From assembly GCA_050012855.1 (NCBI GenBank), contig JBEKGJ010000002.1:127228-191227 (forward strand): 64,000 nt of DNA, in the 5' to 3' direction. Below, one piece after another: positions 26,432 through 35,242 of this stretch. How positions within the stretch are numbered: position 1 is the first letter of the stretch; each line of letters opens with the position of its first letter. The notes under the pieces are model-generated. The model had not been told where the DNA came from, did no database searches, and saw nothing but the letters and a program-made list of their open reading frames with translations. The DNA comes from JAJXZJ01 sp050012855. GTDB lineage: Bacteria; Verrucomicrobiota; Verrucomicrobiia; Limisphaerales; J093. Position numbers and translations under genes: made by a program.

Positions 26432-26884
26432 ATGTCCCAGTCCCTTGCCAAAATCTACGTCCACCTGATCTTCTCCACGGAGAATCGGGAACGCGTGCTC
26501 GCGGACGACCTCCGCCTGGATCTGCATTCCTATGTTGGCGGCATTCTGAACGGCCTGGGCTGCGTTCCGGTGGAGATCAACTCGGAACCGGACCATGTTC
26601 ATATCCTGTTGATCCTCGCGCGGACCGAAACGGTCAGCAACGTCGTCGGGCACGTAAAGAAATCCTCGAATGACTGGCTGCGGACGAAGGATGCACGGTT
26701 CGCGAGTTTCCACTGGCAGGCCGGGTATGGCGCGTTCTCGGTGAGCCAATCTGTGGTGGAGGACGTGCGCGACTACATCCGCAAACAACGCGAACATCAC
26801 CGACCGAGGACGTTTCAAGAGGAGGATCGTGCTCTGCTTCTGAAATACGCGGTGGAATTCGATGAACGTTATGTGTGGGACTGA
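26432..26884 (+). CDS. REP-associated tyrosine transposase (IS200/IS605-like Y1)
   Basis: The 150-residue protein starts MSQSLAKIYVHLIFSTENRE, contains the HUH metal-binding motif DHVHILL near residue 55, VKKSSNDWL, WQAGYGAFSVSQS, and the catalytic Tyr in VRDYIRKQREHH near residue 113. It matches the short single-domain Y1 transposases that act on REP palindromes by nicking single-stranded hairpins. It is bracketed by REP hairpins on both sides (26345-26418 and 26894-27117), which are probably its substrates. It looks intact. Confidence 0.9.
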   Translation: MSQSLAKIYVHLIFSTENRERVLADDLRLDLHSYVGGILNGLGCVPVEINSEPDHVHILLILARTETVSNVVGHVKKSSNDWLRTKDARFASFHWQAGYGAFSVSQSVVEDVRDYIRKQREHHRPRTFQEEDRALLLKYAVEFDERYVWD

Positions 26885-26893
26885 CACCTTTGC

Positions 26894-27117
26894 CGCCCCT
26901 TCAGGGCGTGGAGAATGTCGGCCGGATTACCCAGGGCATCGCGCAGAGCGCTCAGCCCTGGGTATGTCCACCAATCCACGTCATGCGCCCTGCCGGGGCG
27001 CCAGAGGTGTCGGCAGGTCCGATTCATGCGGTCCGTTGCACTCTCTCGCCCCGTCAGGGCGATTCCGTCGCTCCCACATCCTCACCCAGGGCATCGCGCG
27101 GAGCGCTCAGCCCTGGG
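26894..27117. repeat. REP palindrome cluster right of the transposase gene
   Basis: Five hairpins occur in order: 26894-26908 (CGCCCC/AGGGCG), 26930-26962 (CCCAGGGC/GCCCTGGG), 26985-27002 (GCGCCC/GGGCGC), 27047-27061 (CGCCCC/AGGGCG) and 27085-27117 (CCCAGGGC/GCCCTGGG). The two long ones share the core CATCGCGC(A/G)GAGCGCTCA. Alternation of long and short palindromes in opposite orientations is the BIME pattern. The remaining bases to 27301 show no gene. Confidence 0.75.
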
Positions 27118-27301
27118 CTGGATTCTCATGGCCTTTCAGGCCACCACGACGGCGCTTCGTGGCCGGCGTCCAGTTGTTTGTTTTATGGCCTTCGGCGCCC
27201 GTGAGGAGACGGTTAGTCGTCTGCATTCCGACATCTGGCTCACGGCCTTTCGCGCCTTCGAAGGAGGCCGTTCACCCTCCGTCTTCTGACTTTTCACGAT
27301 C

Positions 27302-28102
27302 TTGAAAACTCGCACCTCAACGTCTCTCACCCGCGTCATCGGCCGGATTCCCTACCGGCTCGCGCTGGCGGGCGGCTGGATTGATCAGCCGTTCGTTTCC
27401 CGGCTGAACCCCCAACCGCCCGGTTCGATGGTGGTCGTCGCCGTCGAACCCGCGTTCTGGTTCATGGAACGCGCCGGCGTTGCCACCGGCACGCGCGCTG
27501 TCGCCGCGAAACTCTGGCGCGACCGCCTTCCCCCCGGCGACCCCGCAGCGCTCGTCCGCGAACTCTACGACGCCGAAAACAAAGACAAAGCCGAGCCCAG
27601 CGGCTCGCAGGACATGATCGGGCTGCTCTATCCGGGCATCAACCGGCTCGATTACGACTTCGCGGTCAACGGCGGCGTGTTCCCGTCGCATATCGAATCG
27701 CTCAACTCGCCGCGCCTCGCCCGCTGGCTCGAACGGGTGATTCACGTTCTGCCCGTCGCGCCGCGGCCCGACGGCTACAGCCCGCTCGGCCAACAAAACC
27801 TCGCCCCGCGCTGGATCGCGCGCCTCGGCCGGTCGGGCCAGGACTGCTTCGACGCCATCCGCCAGCGTGACGTGGCGGCGCTGGGTGCTTCGATGAATGA
27901 ATGCATGAAATGCTGGGAGACCCTCCTGCCGCACGTCGTCCGCCACCGCACCATCACCACCGACCTGGTCGGGCTCCTGCGGGCTTACCAGGCGCAATAT
28001 CCTGGCGCCATGTACTCGGGCTGCGGCGGCGGCTATCTGTTCGTCGCTGCGGAGGAACCGGTGCCTGGCGCCTTCAACATCACCGTCCGTCTCGCCCCAT
28101 GA
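27302..28102 (+). CDS. GHMP-kinase-like protein
   Basis: The 266-residue protein resembles the GHMP sugar-kinase superfamily: the start IGRIPYRLALAGGWIDQP is like the N-terminal substrate strand, GVATGTRAVAAKLW and PSGSQDMIGLLYPGINRLDY resemble a GxQD motif, and MYSGCGGGYLFVAAEE matches the C-terminal Gly-rich motif. The classical GLGSSSA ATP loop is not evident, so this is a divergent member. It may phosphorylate a sugar at C1. The TTG at 27302 is the first possible start; a later one cannot be excluded. Its stop overlaps the next gene (ATGA at 28099-28102), linking it to a nucleotidyltransferase-like protein, as in kinase-plus-nucleotidyltransferase pairs of NDP-sugar pathways. Confidence 0.65.
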   Translation: MKTRTSTSLTRVIGRIPYRLALAGGWIDQPFVSRLNPQPPGSMVVVAVEPAFWFMERAGVATGTRAVAAKLWRDRLPPGDPAALVRELYDAENKDKAEPSGSQDMIGLLYPGINRLDYDFAVNGGVFPSHIESLNSPRLARWLERVIHVLPVAPRPDGYSPLGQQNLAPRWIARLGRSGQDCFDAIRQRDVAALGASMNECMKCWETLLPHVVRHRTITTDLVGLLRAYQAQYPGAMYSGCGGGYLFVAAEEPVPGAFNITVRLAP

Positions 28103-28914
28103 ACCGGCCGCAAGTCATCGTCGCCGGCGCGTTTGACGACCTCCGCTCCCGCCAGCTTCGCCTGCTGGAGGAAGCCGCCCGGCTCGGCGATGTGAATCTC
28201 CTGCTGTGGCCGGATGCAGCCATCCAGTCGCTCACCGGTCGGCCGCCGAAATTCCCGCTGGCCGAACGCCGCTACTTCCTCGAGGCCGTGCGTTATGTCC
28301 GGCGCGTCAGCGTGGCCGGGCCGGCGGTGAATCCCCATGCGCTACCGACGGACCTGGCGGCCGACATCTGGGCGGAAGCCGAGAGCCAGGACAATGAAGA
28401 CCACTCGCCGTTTTGTCGCACGCACGGGATCGCCCATCGCGTGTTCACCGCGGCCGAACTCGCCGGCTTTCCCGAACCAGCGTGTGAGCCGCCGACGCCT
28501 GGTCGTCCGAAGGTCATCGTCACCGGCTGCTACGACTGGTTCCACTCGGGGCACGTGCGGTTTTTCGAGGAGGTCAGCGCCCACGGCGACCTTTACGTGG
28601 TGGTGGGGCACGATGCGAACATCCGGTTCTTGAAGGGCGAAGGGCACCCGTTGTTGCCGGAGGCCGAGCGGCGTTACGTGGCGGGTTCGATCCGGTTCGT
28701 GAAGCAGGCGCTCATTTCGACCGGCAACGGCTGGATGGACGCCGAGCCCGAGATCGCCCGGCTCAAGCCGGACATCTACGCGGTGAACGAGGACGGCGAC
28801 TGCCCCGAGAAGCGCGCCTTTTGCGAACAACACGGCCTCGAGTACCTCGTGCTCAAACGCACGCCGGCGCCGGGGCTGCCCCGGCGCACGAGCACAAACC
28901 TGCGCGGATTTTGA
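28099..28914 (+). CDS. Tandem cytidylyltransferase-like protein
   Basis: The 271-residue protein contains two copies of the same fold. The second (from about residue 137) is complete: VIVTGCYDWFHSGHVRFFEE carries the HxGH nucleotide-binding motif, followed by YVVVGHDANIRFLKGEGHP. The first (VIVAGAFDDLRSRQLRLLEE) has lost HxGH and is probably structural. Members transfer CMP or AMP to small phosphorylated compounds (cholinephosphate, glycerol-3-phosphate, heptose-1-phosphate). Coupling to the GHMP-kinase-like gene suggests that it activates the phosphorylated sugar; this is inferred. Confidence 0.75.
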   Translation: MNRPQVIVAGAFDDLRSRQLRLLEEAARLGDVNLLLWPDAAIQSLTGRPPKFPLAERRYFLEAVRYVRRVSVAGPAVNPHALPTDLAADIWAEAESQDNEDHSPFCRTHGIAHRVFTAAELAGFPEPACEPPTPGRPKVIVTGCYDWFHSGHVRFFEEVSAHGDLYVVVGHDANIRFLKGEGHPLLPEAERRYVAGSIRFVKQALISTGNGWMDAEPEIARLKPDIYAVNEDGDCPEKRAFCEQHGLEYLVLKRTPAPGLPRRTSTNLRGF

Positions 28915-28935
28915 ATGGCGAGCGACACCGCCGGG

Positions 28936-30549
28936 TTACGGCGACGGCCAGACCCAATCGCCCTGGGTGGTGTCCAGACGCGGGCTTTTCCCTGGGGTCA
29001 GGGCGATCTTGCCGCCGTCGTCCGTTTCGTTCCAGCCGACCGAGTAGAGAACAAAATGTCCGTTGTCGGTCTGGCGGTATTTCAGCGGCTCCCCGGTGAT
29101 GAGATCGTGCGGGAGCTTGGCCACAAAGCGCGGGGCCAGTTCGCCGAGCGCCTGCGGGTAGCGCCCATTGGCCAGGCGGTAACGTTCCAGCGCGCAGGCC
29201 AGGATCGCTTCATCCAACACCGTTTGGGTAACGGCAAACTTCATTTGCGCTTTGGTCAGGGCGGGCAACAGCATCGCCGCCATGAGCCGGTGGTGTATCA
29301 ACCGTGACCATCCGGTACCGATGGATTCAACCAGCATCTCTTCGTGTTGTTGCATAAGCTTCGGGCTCAGTCTCCGGGCGGTGTAATCAATTCCCGGTTG
29401 CAGCACTTCGGTGAACAGCCGGTTGTAATTGACCTGCTCCAGGTACAGCCAGCCGCGCGGCATCAGCACCGCGGCGAGGTCACCTACGCCGTAGGCCGAC
29501 GCCTCGTCCTCGCCGGATCCGAACTGCTCGAGCTTTGCAGGATGCCGGCGCACGTAGGTAATGACGCTGTTCCCGCATGCCCGTTCGCCGCGCATGGCCG
29601 TGGCGCTGTCGGCCAGGAGATCGAATTTCTCCAGCCGTTGCTGGAGGGCCTGCAATTGCGGCTCGGTCCACTTGCGGTCCGCCAGCCCTTCCCACACCGG
29701 TTGCATGGCCAGTTGAATCATCGCGCAACGCACCAAATGGGAAATCAGGAATGGTTCGCCATGCATCGTGTCGGCGAGGTCCATGGTGAGGGCAGTGTCG
29801 GCGAGAGCCGGCTCCGGCTGACCCAGCAGCAGCTCGGCCGAAGCCCGCACGCTGAGAATCCGGCCGCATTTCTTGATGATCGCGAGGTGCGGAAGCAGGA
29901 GGCCCGCCCAGTCCTCCTCCTCATAGCGGATGCCAAACCGCGAGTGCGGTCGCCAGCTGGCGACGCGGAGCTCCGCGAGGACCGGTTCGTATTCGTTCAA
30001 GGCGGCCACGACGGCTCCAGCCGTTTCGACCAGGTTGGTTATCAGGGGCGGTTTGGCATCGGTCGGCTGAACTTGGCCGGGACGTTCTTTTCCGCGCCAC
30101 GCGGCCAACGCGGCCTGACACGCCGGCCAGTCGGTTCTTTGGCCTTTGTGCCAATCGCCAATCTGATCGGGCAGGGAGAACAGTTTCTTGCCAAATTGCA
30201 TGGTGCGGTGGGTCGCATTCGTGTCACGCCACGTCTGCGTGCCGGGCAGGAAATCGAACAGCGGCGCGAGAAACGGCGTCATCGCGAAATTCTGGTCGTC
30301 CGGAACGGGCGGCGGCACCACGGCCTTGAAGTCGAACACTTCGCCCCGCGCCGTCATCTGTCTGGCGTAAGCGTTCCACGCGTGTTGGCCGCGCCAGTCC
30401 TCCTCGAGGTAAAACAAGGCAATCAGCGTGGCCAGGGCAACGACACTGCCCAACAGAACTCGGAGGAATCGCAGCAAAGAGGCCCAAAGGCTGCGTTTCG
30501 GTTCGGGCGCGGACGGGGTCGGCGCTTCGGAATGGGAGGATGAGTTCAT
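28936..30549 (-). CDS. Hypothetical membrane-anchored protein, 537 aa
   Basis: After a short Pro/Ser-rich cytoplasmic segment, one hydrophobic helix (about residues 26-46, FLRVLLGSVVALATLIALFY) anchors a large, probably periplasmic domain containing WRGQHAWNAYARQMTARGE, FKAVVPPPVPDDQNFAMTPF and, near the end, RYPQALGELAPRFVAKLPHD and VGWNETDDGG. I recall similar sequences in other Verrucomicrobia, all uncharacterised. The start is the ATG at 30549 because a helix follows soon after; the frame is open to 30609. It lies just downstream of the anti-sigma gene in the same direction, so it may belong to that regulon. Confidence 0.65.
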   Translation of the reverse strand: MNSSSHSEAPTPSAPEPKRSLWASLLRFLRVLLGSVVALATLIALFYLEEDWRGQHAWNAYARQMTARGEVFDFKAVVPPPVPDDQNFAMTPFLAPLFDFLPGTQTWRDTNATHRTMQFGKKLFSLPDQIGDWHKGQRTDWPACQAALAAWRGKERPGQVQPTDAKPPLITNLVETAGAVVAALNEYEPVLAELRVASWRPHSRFGIRYEEEDWAGLLLPHLAIIKKCGRILSVRASAELLLGQPEPALADTALTMDLADTMHGEPFLISHLVRCAMIQLAMQPVWEGLADRKWTEPQLQALQQRLEKFDLLADSATAMRGERACGNSVITYVRRHPAKLEQFGSGEDEASAYGVGDLAAVLMPRGWLYLEQVNYNRLFTEVLQPGIDYTARRLSPKLMQQHEEMLVESIGTGWSRLIHHRLMAAMLLPALTKAQMKFAVTQTVLDEAILACALERYRLANGRYPQALGELAPRFVAKLPHDLITGEPLKYRQTDNGHFVLYSVGWNETDDGGKIALTPGKSPRLDTTQGDWVWPSP

Positions 30550-30572
30550 AATGGTCTGGGGTTGAGAGTTGC

Positions 30573-31172
30573 CTACACCGGCAAGGACTCGGGCGTGGCC
30601 GGAAGCCACGTCGTCTGGCCGGTTTGATCGTGAAGTTGGCGAAGTTCGCTCCGCGGAGAAACCAGCTTCGGCTGGGTGGCCGACGCCGCGCCGGGCGCGC
30701 TGACGCTGCCGAGCATTTCCGCCAGCTCACGCCGCTGTTGCGCCAGGGCGGACTGCACGACGGGCGAGGGCGGATTGCTGGCGGCCTGGACCTGGGCCGG
30801 TTCCCGAAGGTAGCCGAAATGCACCGCCAGCATCACGACCCACAGCGCCGCCACGCCCGCATAGAACCGCGGACCCGGCCACAGCCAGGCGCGCCACCAG
30901 GGTTCGGCCGGTTGTTCGCGGCCGGCGCGGGCCGCGTTCTTTCGCGCGGCCGCAGTCCGAACGCGTTCCTCGATTCCGCGCCAAAGTTCCGGTGTTGGCT
31001 CGCCGCGCCGAAGGGCCGTGGTCAGGCGCGTCGCGAACTCCTGTTCCGCCGCAAACCGGCGGGCGCAGGCGGGACACGCCGTCAGGTGCTGCTGGATGGC
31101 GAGACTGGTTTTCGCGTCGAGTTCCGAATCCAGGTAAGGTCCGGCCAGGGATTGGATTTCGTGGCAGTTCAT
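30573..31172 (-). CDS. Anti-sigma factor, zinc-finger type
   Basis: The 199-residue protein starts MNCHEIQSLAGPYLDSELDA and has the zinc-binding H-x3-C-x2-C of zf-HC2 anti-sigma factors (HLTACPAC) near residue 33. A single hydrophobic helix follows (FYAGVAALWVVMLAVHFGYL, about residues 105-125), with a periplasmic tail of about 75 residues. It would bind the ECF sigma factor encoded immediately upstream and release it on a membrane signal. The ATG at 31172 overlaps the sigma gene's stop by 4 bp, so the two are translationally coupled. Confidence 0.88.
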   Translation of the reverse strand: MNCHEIQSLAGPYLDSELDAKTSLAIQQHLTACPACARRFAAEQEFATRLTTALRRGEPTPELWRGIEERVRTAAARKNAARAGREQPAEPWWRAWLWPGPRFYAGVAALWVVMLAVHFGYLREPAQVQAASNPPSPVVQSALAQQRRELAEMLGSVSAPGAASATQPKLVSPRSELRQLHDQTGQTTWLPATPESLPV

Positions 31173-31753
31173 GAGGGGCTCACTTTCGATGAAGTCGGGG
31201 TGATTTGGTGACGGGCCAGCGCGAGCCGGGTCTTCAGCCGGGCCCGCGCCAGGTGGCCCATGACGCTGCCCAGCGGCATGTCGAGAGACACGGCAATCTC
31301 GCGGTAGCGCAGATCGCCCAGCGCCCGCAGCAGCAGCACCGCGCGCTCGGCGTCGGTCAGTGTCCTGAGCGCGGCCGCCAGCTCGGGTTCCATTCGTTCC
31401 GCCAGGGCTTCCGGGGTCGGCATCGCTCCGCCTTCTTCGCCGTCGAGCGCGGTCCCGACCAGCCCCTCGAGTTCCTCGGGTTCGAGTTGGAACTCGTGGC
31501 GGGCGATCCGGGCGTGTTTGCGGTTCAGCGCGAAGACCTCGTTGGTGAGGATGCGGAACATCCAGGCCCGGAAACTGGCATCCTCGTGATACCGGTCGAA
31601 CGCGGCAAAGGCGCGCAGTACGGCGTTCTGGAGGGCGTCGGGCGCCTCCTGCGGCTCCCAGATCAACCGCCGGCTGTAGCGTTCGAGGTCGCGCTCGATC
31701 GGTTCGAGCAGGGCCAGGAAGCGGTCGGCTTCGGTTGTCGTGGTGGTGTGCAT
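31169..31753 (-). CDS. ECF RNA polymerase sigma factor
   Basis: The 194-residue protein has region 2 (LIWEPQEAPDALQNAVLRAF, ASFRAWMFRILTNEVFALNR) and region 4 (LTDAERAVLLLRALGDLRYR, EIAVSLDMPLGSVMGHLARA), separated by a linker of about 50 residues. This is a standard extracytoplasmic-function sigma factor, directing polymerase to a small regulon. Its gene is coupled to the anti-sigma gene. The 148 bp upstream contain a small inverted repeat (CAACA/TGTTG around 31800) that could be an operator, but I cannot assign it. Confidence 0.92.
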   Translation of the reverse strand: MHTTTTTEADRFLALLEPIERDLERYSRRLIWEPQEAPDALQNAVLRAFAAFDRYHEDASFRAWMFRILTNEVFALNRKHARIARHEFQLEPEELEGLVGTALDGEEGGAMPTPEALAERMEPELAAALRTLTDAERAVLLLRALGDLRYREIAVSLDMPLGSVMGHLARARLKTRLALARHQITPTSSKVSPS

Positions 31754-31901
31754 GGCGTTCGTCTAATTGGAGAAAGCCAACGGCGGTTCGTTTTATTACA
31801 ACAATGTTGCACTTTGTGGCGCTTTCGCCGCAAACCCTGCTTGACTCGTTGTGGCCCGCATCGGATAAGACCACCGTGACCAGCGTTAGCAAGGACCAAG
31901 C

Positions 31902-33236
31902 ATGAACTCTCCCAACCCTTCCGTTTCAACCCCGTCAGCCTCCGCGCCCCGTGCGGGCACTCCCTTCAACCGCCGTCGCTTCCTCAAGGCCGCCGTGCAG
32001 GCCGGCGTGTTGCTGGCGGCCCCGCAGGTAATCCCCGCCCGCGTGCTCGGCAAGGACGGCGGGGTGGCGCCGAGCGAACGCATCGTGCTGGGCGGCATCG
32101 GCATCGGCGGCCGCGGCTCCTACGATCTGGGCTGTTTCCTGCACGAACCTGACGTGCAGTTCGTCGCGGTCTGCGACGTGAAGGAGGCGCGGCGCCTGGC
32201 GGTCAAGAAGATGGCCGACACGAAATACGGCAACTCGGATTGCGCGATGTTCCGCGACCTGCGCGAACTGCTGGCGCGGGAGGACATTGACGCGGTGCTG
32301 ATCGCCACCGGTCCGAACTGGCACGCCGCCGCCTCAACCCTCGCCGCCAACGCGGGCAAGGACATGTACTGCGAGAAACCCTGCACGAAGAACATCGCGC
32401 AAAGCCTCGCCCTGGCGGAAACCATGCGCCGCACGGCGCGCGTCTTTCAGGCCGGCACCCAACGGCGCAGTCTGCCCAATTTCGCGTTCGCCGCCCAACT
32501 CGCCCAGACCGGCAAGCTCGGCAAACTCCACACGCTTTACGCGCAACCCGCCGGACTGAAGACCATCATCAGCGGCTGGCTGCCGCCCGAACCGGAACCG
32601 CCGAAAGAGCAGGTGGACTGGGACCTTTACCTCGGCCCTGCGTCCTGGCGGCCGTTCAACAAGCGACTGCTGGATGGTTTCAACTTCGAAAAGGGCGGCG
32701 GCTTTGTCGGGGCGTTTGGCGGCGGCGGCTGCCTCGAGTGGGGCTCGCACTGCGTGGACCTCTGCCAGTGGGCGAACAGCAGCGACAACACGGCGCCAAT
32801 CGAATACGAGCCGGTGGGCAACCGGCTGCACGCCCGCTATGCCAGCGGCGTCAAACTGATCCTGCGCGACGATAACTGGCTCCCGCTTGGTTCCTGCCCC
32901 GTGCGCTACGAGGGCGAAACCGGCTGGGTCGAGACCGCCGACAACGGCGACCTCGCGGCGAGTTCGGACGCCCTGCTGGTCGGTCGCGGCGCCAAGATCG
33001 GCGGTTACCCTGCGGATTTCCACGTGCGCAACTTCCTCGATTGCGTGAAAACCCGCGCCCAGCCCCGCGCCAATGCCGACGTCGCCTGCTGGTCGCACAT
33101 TGTTTGCCATGCCGCGAACATCGCGCTGTTCCTCAACCGCAAGGTCACGTTCGACCCGCAGAAATGCGAGTTCCCGGGCGACGACGAGGCGAACCGCCTC
33201 CGCTCCGAGGCGCTGCGTGAACCCTGGCGCATTTGA
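31902..33236 (+). CDS. Exported Gfo/Idh/MocA family oxidoreductase (Tat signal)
   Basis: The 444-residue protein begins with a Tat signal: RRRFLKAAVQAGVLLAAPQ near residues 24-42. The NAD-binding fold starts with LGGIGIGGRGSYDLGCFL; the EKP motif is in MYCEKPCTKN; FEKGGGFVGAFGGGGCLEWG and HCVDLCQWAN contain the family's catalytic His region. Such secreted Gfo/Idh proteins are abundant in Planctomycetes and Verrucomicrobia and probably act on sugars in the periplasm with tightly bound cofactor. Substrate unknown. The HEAT-repeat gene follows 40 bp downstream, probably in the same transcript. Confidence 0.88.
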   Translation: MNSPNPSVSTPSASAPRAGTPFNRRRFLKAAVQAGVLLAAPQVIPARVLGKDGGVAPSERIVLGGIGIGGRGSYDLGCFLHEPDVQFVAVCDVKEARRLAVKKMADTKYGNSDCAMFRDLRELLAREDIDAVLIATGPNWHAAASTLAANAGKDMYCEKPCTKNIAQSLALAETMRRTARVFQAGTQRRSLPNFAFAAQLAQTGKLGKLHTLYAQPAGLKTIISGWLPPEPEPPKEQVDWDLYLGPASWRPFNKRLLDGFNFEKGGGFVGAFGGGGCLEWGSHCVDLCQWANSSDNTAPIEYEPVGNRLHARYASGVKLILRDDNWLPLGSCPVRYEGETGWVETADNGDLAASSDALLVGRGAKIGGYPADFHVRNFLDCVKTRAQPRANADVACWSHIVCHAANIALFLNRKVTFDPQKCEFPGDDEANRLRSEALREPWRI

Positions 33237-33276
33237 ACCCGGCCAACACCTGTAACTTTTCAAGCAAACCGATCTT

Positions 33277-35235
33277 ATGACGCTCAAGCTTCAACGTTCC
33301 GCCGGCCGTGCCCTCCTGCTCCTTTGCGCCACCGCCGCGCTGGCCTTCCCTCCCGCGCTCGCCCAAGCGGCCGAATCGGAACCCGACCTGATCAAAGTGC
33401 TCCAGTCGGGCGCCCCGGCCGGCGAAAAGGGGGTCGCCTGCAAGAAGCTCGCCGTGTTTGGCTCCAAGGCGGCGGTGCCGGCGCTGGCCCCGCTGCTCGA
33501 GGACAAAGACCTTGCCTCGTGGGCTCGCATTGCCCTCGAAGCGATCCCCGATCCCGCCGCCGGCGACGCCCTGCGGGCCGCGCTCGACAAGGTTTCCGGC
33601 CGGTTGCTGGTCGGCGTGCTCAACTCGATCGGCGTCCGCCGCGACGCCGGCGCCGTGGACAGTGTGATCCCGCGGCTCAAGGACACCGATGCGGAGGTGG
33701 TCACGGCGGCGGCGGTGGCCCTCGGGCGCATCGGCGGCGACCCGGCGGCGGCGGCGCTGAAGTCCGCGCTGGCCAGTGCGCCGGCCGGTGCCAAAGCAGG
33801 CGTGGCCCAAGGCTGCATCCTCTGCGCGGATCGGTTTCTCGCCGCTGGCCAGGCGCCCGCCGCGATGGCGCTGTTCGACCTCGTCCGGCAGACCAACGTC
33901 CTCAAGCAGCGCCAGATCGAGGCGACGCGCGGCGCGATCCTCGCGCGGGAATCGTCCGGCCTTCCGCTGTTGCTCGAACAATTGCGGTCGCCGGACAAGG
34001 CGTGGTTCCGCCTGGGCCTGCGCGTCGCCCGGGAACTGCCCGGACGCGACGTCACCGACGCGCTCACCGCCGAGCTCGACCGTCTGCCCGCCGAGCGCCG
34101 GCCGCTGCTGCTGCTGGCGGTGGCGGACCGCACCGATGATGGCGTCATGGCGGCGCTGCACAAGGCGATCGAGAGCGACGTCAAGCCGCTGCAACTCGCC
34201 GCACTTGGCGTGTTGCAACATGCGGGCCATGCCGCCTGTGTGCCGGCGTTGCTGCACGCGGCGACCGACGCGGACGCCGACATCGCCAAAGCTGCCAAAC
34301 TCGCGCTGGAAAAAATCGAGGACCCCGCCGTGGATGCGGCCTTGCTCGCCCGGCTGAAGGAGGCGAGCGGCCAGGAACGCCGGGTGCTCATCGAAGTGGC
34401 GGGCGAACGCCGCACCGCCGGGGCGTTGTCCGCGATCGTGCCCTGCTTGGCCGATCCAGATGCCGCCGTGCGCGCCACGGCCGTGGCGGCCCTGGGATCA
34501 CTGGGCGAAGCCCCACAGGCCGCCGATCTGGCCGGCGTGCTGACCAAGGCCGCGACACCGGCCGAGCGCGAGGAAGTCACCAAAGCGTTGGTCGCGCTGA
34601 GCAGCCGGGTCGGCGCCGCCACCGTGCCGTATCTGATGCCATTGGCGAAAAGTGGCGAGCCGGCGTTGCGAATTGCCGCGCTCCAGGCGTTCGCCGCCGC
34701 CGGCGGACCGGCCGCGCTGACTGCCGTGGCCGCCGCCGTCAACGACGCGGATGAAGGCGTTCAGGACGAGGCGGTGCGGACGCTGTCCACGTGGCCGAAC
34801 AGTTGGCCCGACGACTCCGCCGTGGCCAGTCCGTTGCTGGCGCTGGCGAAGTCCGGCAAGAAGGCCTCGCACCAGGTGCTCGGGGTGCGCGGCTACCTGC
34901 AGTTCGTCCAGGTTGACAAACAACTCAAGGACGACGAACGGGTGGCCCGCATCAATGAACTGCTGCCTTCGATCCAGCGTCCGGAGGAGAAGCGCGCGGC
35001 AATCGCCACGCTCGGCGGCATCCCGTCAGCGGCGGCACTCGACGCCCTGTTGGGCCTGGGCGCGGACCCGGCGCTCGCGGGCGACGCCTATTCCGCGGTC
35101 GTGCAACTCGCCAGCACGGACCTGCGCAACTCGGCGAAGGAAGCCTGCCGGAAGGCACTCGAAACCGTGCTGGCCAAGTCCGGCGACGAGGCCACGAAGA
35201 AGAAGGCCGAGAAAACCCTGAGCAAGATCAAGTAG
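33277..35235 (+). CDS. Secreted HEAT-repeat protein
   Basis: The 652-residue protein has a signal peptide (RALLLLCATAALAFPPALAQ, cleaved after about residue 31) and then about 15 HEAT-type repeats, for example AAVPALAPLLEDKDLASWAR, DADIAKAAKLALEKIEDPAV and DPDAAVRATAVAALGSLGEA. It forms an all-helical scaffold, presumably binding another protein outside the cytoplasm. It sits between the exported Gfo/Idh gene and a convergent PQQ-propeller gene; such proteins cluster together in this group of bacteria. Confidence 0.85.
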   Translation: MTLKLQRSAGRALLLLCATAALAFPPALAQAAESEPDLIKVLQSGAPAGEKGVACKKLAVFGSKAAVPALAPLLEDKDLASWARIALEAIPDPAAGDALRAALDKVSGRLLVGVLNSIGVRRDAGAVDSVIPRLKDTDAEVVTAAAVALGRIGGDPAAAALKSALASAPAGAKAGVAQGCILCADRFLAAGQAPAAMALFDLVRQTNVLKQRQIEATRGAILARESSGLPLLLEQLRSPDKAWFRLGLRVARELPGRDVTDALTAELDRLPAERRPLLLLAVADRTDDGVMAALHKAIESDVKPLQLAALGVLQHAGHAACVPALLHAATDADADIAKAAKLALEKIEDPAVDAALLARLKEASGQERRVLIEVAGERRTAGALSAIVPCLADPDAAVRATAVAALGSLGEAPQAADLAGVLTKAATPAEREEVTKALVALSSRVGAATVPYLMPLAKSGEPALRIAALQAFAAAGGPAALTAVAAAVNDADEGVQDEAVRTLSTWPNSWPDDSAVASPLLALAKSGKKASHQVLGVRGYLQFVQVDKQLKDDERVARINELLPSIQRPEEKRAAIATLGGIPSAAALDALLGLGADPALAGDAYSAVVQLASTDLRNSAKEACRKALETVLAKSGDEATKKKAEKTLSKIK

Positions 35236-35242
35236 CCTCCTG

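Noticed and set aside
25085..26887. 600-codon minus-strand frame across the epimerase and transposase genes
   Set aside because: Antisense shadow spanning two unrelated genes and the REP palindromes between them.
26345..27117. Repeats around the transposase as a CRISPR array
   Set aside because: Repeats are palindromes of two types with irregular spacing and no uniform spacers; they fit REP elements.
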